Shown here piece by piece: positions 63,068 to 64,000 of a stretch of DNA of 64,000 nucleotides. This DNA is from Candidatus Poribacteria bacterium. Its GTDB lineage: Bacteria; Poribacteria; WGA-4E; UBA9662. Made by a program: the position numbers and the translations under genes. The stretch is from positions 1-64,000 of the forward strand of contig JASMLX010000001.1 of the NCBI GenBank assembly GCA_030748495.1. The letters are read 5' to 3'. The number at the start of each line of letters is the position of its first letter. The stretch's first letter is position 1. A model generated the notes under the pieces. It saw only the letters and a program-made list of their open reading frames with translations, made no database searches and had not been told where the DNA came from.

Positions 63068-63948
63068 CCCACGGCAGCGTGCCGCCGATGGTAACGCCCA
63101 TGACCGAAGACGCCGCATCGATCGACCACAACGGCATTACCACCCTCGTCGAATGGCATATCGAGGCAGGTACGACTGGCCTGTTCGTGGTTTGCTCGAC
63201 CGGCGAGATGTCCGCTCTGAGCCAGGACGAGATGGTCGAGATCGTAAAGATCGCCGTGATTTCTGCTGACGATAGGATCCCGATTATCGCGGGGCTACCC
63301 TTCCCGGACGTCGAACGCAAAATCGAAGTTGCTAAGAGATACGAAGCGGTGGGGGTGGCTGGTGGAGTTGCGCTCCAGCCGTTTGAAAGCCCTTCTGACG
63401 ATGACACAATGTACGAGCATTACGCTCGACTGGCAGACAACGTGAAGATTCCCCTGCTCATCTACGAACACCCAAGATGGCAGTCGACTCATCTCTTGAC
63501 GCCTGCGCTGGTCAGCAGGTTGGCCACCACCGGGCGATACTTCGGGATGAAGGACTGCACCGGCGACCTGTTGCGACTGACAGCCATGGTCGACGCAGGC
63601 AAGGGTCAGTTCGGGGTAATGCAAGCCGTTCAGGAGCAACTACTTTCCTCGTTGGCGTGTGGATCGACCGGGGCGTGCGCCACGGCCAGTAACGCCTATC
63701 CACACCTATACCGCAGGCTGTACGACACGTTCCAGGCCGGTGATATCCAGAAGGCATATGAGCTACAGGGCACTATGCAAATCTTGCTCGACATGTACAA
63801 TGCGTCCGGTGGCCCCAAGCACGTGCTAAATAGGCTTGGCCTACCGATTAATGTTGCGGCGCGACACACACAAAAGATCACCGAGGAACAGGTCCGAGCG
63901 ACGGATATACTCGTGGCGTTCGTGAAAGAAGAGCTTGCCGGGCTCTAA
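63052..63948 (+). CDS. Dihydrodipicolinate synthase/N-acetylneuraminate lyase family protein
   Basis: A Schiff-base class I aldolase of the DapA/NanA family, 298 residues. CSTGE at 48-52 is the carboxylate-binding motif, Tyr138 lies in LIYEHP and the Schiff-base Lys167 in GMKDCTGD. SLACGSTGACATASNAYPHL continues the fold. Family members act on pyruvate plus an aldehyde, or cleave sialic acid or related keto acids. Sitting directly after a sialidase-type gene, sialic acid breakdown is an attractive but unproven role; LIYEHP is not the usual NanA block. Base composition differs: many codons end in C or G (34 of 60 bases are G or C at 63121-63180) compared with the AT-leaning neighbours. That hints at transfer. 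GGAGG seven bases ahead supports ATG 63052, inside the upstream gene. Confidence 0.88.
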   Translation: MSFPLAHGSVPPMVTPMTEDAASIDHNGITTLVEWHIEAGTTGLFVVCSTGEMSALSQDEMVEIVKIAVISADDRIPIIAGLPFPDVERKIEVAKRYEAVGVAGGVALQPFESPSDDDTMYEHYARLADNVKIPLLIYEHPRWQSTHLLTPALVSRLATTGRYFGMKDCTGDLLRLTAMVDAGKGQFGVMQAVQEQLLSSLACGSTGACATASNAYPHLYRRLYDTFQAGDIQKAYELQGTMQILLDMYNASGGPKHVLNRLGLPINVAARHTQKITEEQVRATDILVAFVKEELAGL

Positions 63949-64000
63949 ACGGTAGAGGTTAGCAACCGGAGCGTGCCGAATCACGTGTGACGAACTGCCT

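Noticed and set aside
1-64000. CRISPR array, prophage, toxin-antitoxin or restriction system
   Set aside because: No regularly spaced repeats, cas-like, phage structural, methyltransferase or toxin-antitoxin motifs were found on either strand.

Overview
The window looks like a chromosomal piece of a Gram-negative-type environmental bacterium close to Candidatus Poribacteria or a neighbouring uncultured lineage. This is inferred from gene content. The set includes ThuA, sulfatase, creatininase, membrane dipeptidase, phytanoyl-CoA dioxygenase, Gfo/Idh/MocA and TIM-barrel sugar isomerase genes. A giant secreted protein combines LVIVD propeller repeats, a dockerin and a C-terminal NYPNPFNPETW module. 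No rRNA or other decisive phylogenetic marker is present. Genes lie on both strands in short operons, many with Shine-Dalgarno sites. I see no CRISPR array, prophage or intact insertion sequence.

Bases 1-9790 are a decay zone. It holds remnants of an aminoethylphosphonate transaminase (phnW), an alkaline-phosphatase-superfamily enzyme, two enolase-superfamily enzymes and three transposases (IS1182-, IS30- and IS5-like). Between them are apparently live genes: a secreted CBM9-like protein, a small membrane protein, a ThuA protein and a sulfatase-fold protein that carries one frameshift and lacks the formylglycine cysteine. Bases 9789-24032 are mostly minus strand: M19 dipeptidase, creatininase-family hydrolase, a 2808-residue TPR/alpha-2-macroglobulin protein, UppP, a CxPxR sulfatase and a Gfo/Idh/MocA oxidoreductase. 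A gene-poor stretch (24033-25565) holds another IS5-like transposase tail and a 15-bp inverted repeat.

Bases 25566-28936 carry a ferredoxin-NADP reductase, divergent from an overlapping trio (PhyH dioxygenase, ThiE/TenI-family protein, sugar isomerase). A terminator and a near-consensus promoter then frame a 14.8-kb gene for a 4921-residue secreted protein. It has a signal peptide, LVIVD repeats, IPT/TIG domains, many Ig-like domains, a cohesin-like domain, a dockerin and a FlgD-like tail. Downstream on the minus strand come an NAD-binding dehydrogenase, the t6A pair tsaC/tsaD and a secreted protein of unknown function.

Bases 49207-56767 form a sugar uptake and catabolism operon on the minus strand: hydroxypyruvate-isomerase-like enzyme, solute-binding protein, two permeases, UgpC/MalK-type ATPase, a frameshifted aldo/keto reductase and a DUF4432 epimerase-like protein. 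Then come recN and tRNA-Arg(CCG). A plus-strand operon ends the window: aldo/keto reductase, an FGE-like/sialidase fusion and a DapA/NanA-family lyase. The whole suggests scavenging of sulfated, sialylated or otherwise decorated glycans, with large surface or secreted proteins. No single block is provably a new system. The best candidates are the two giant proteins and the FGE-like/sialidase plus lyase operon.
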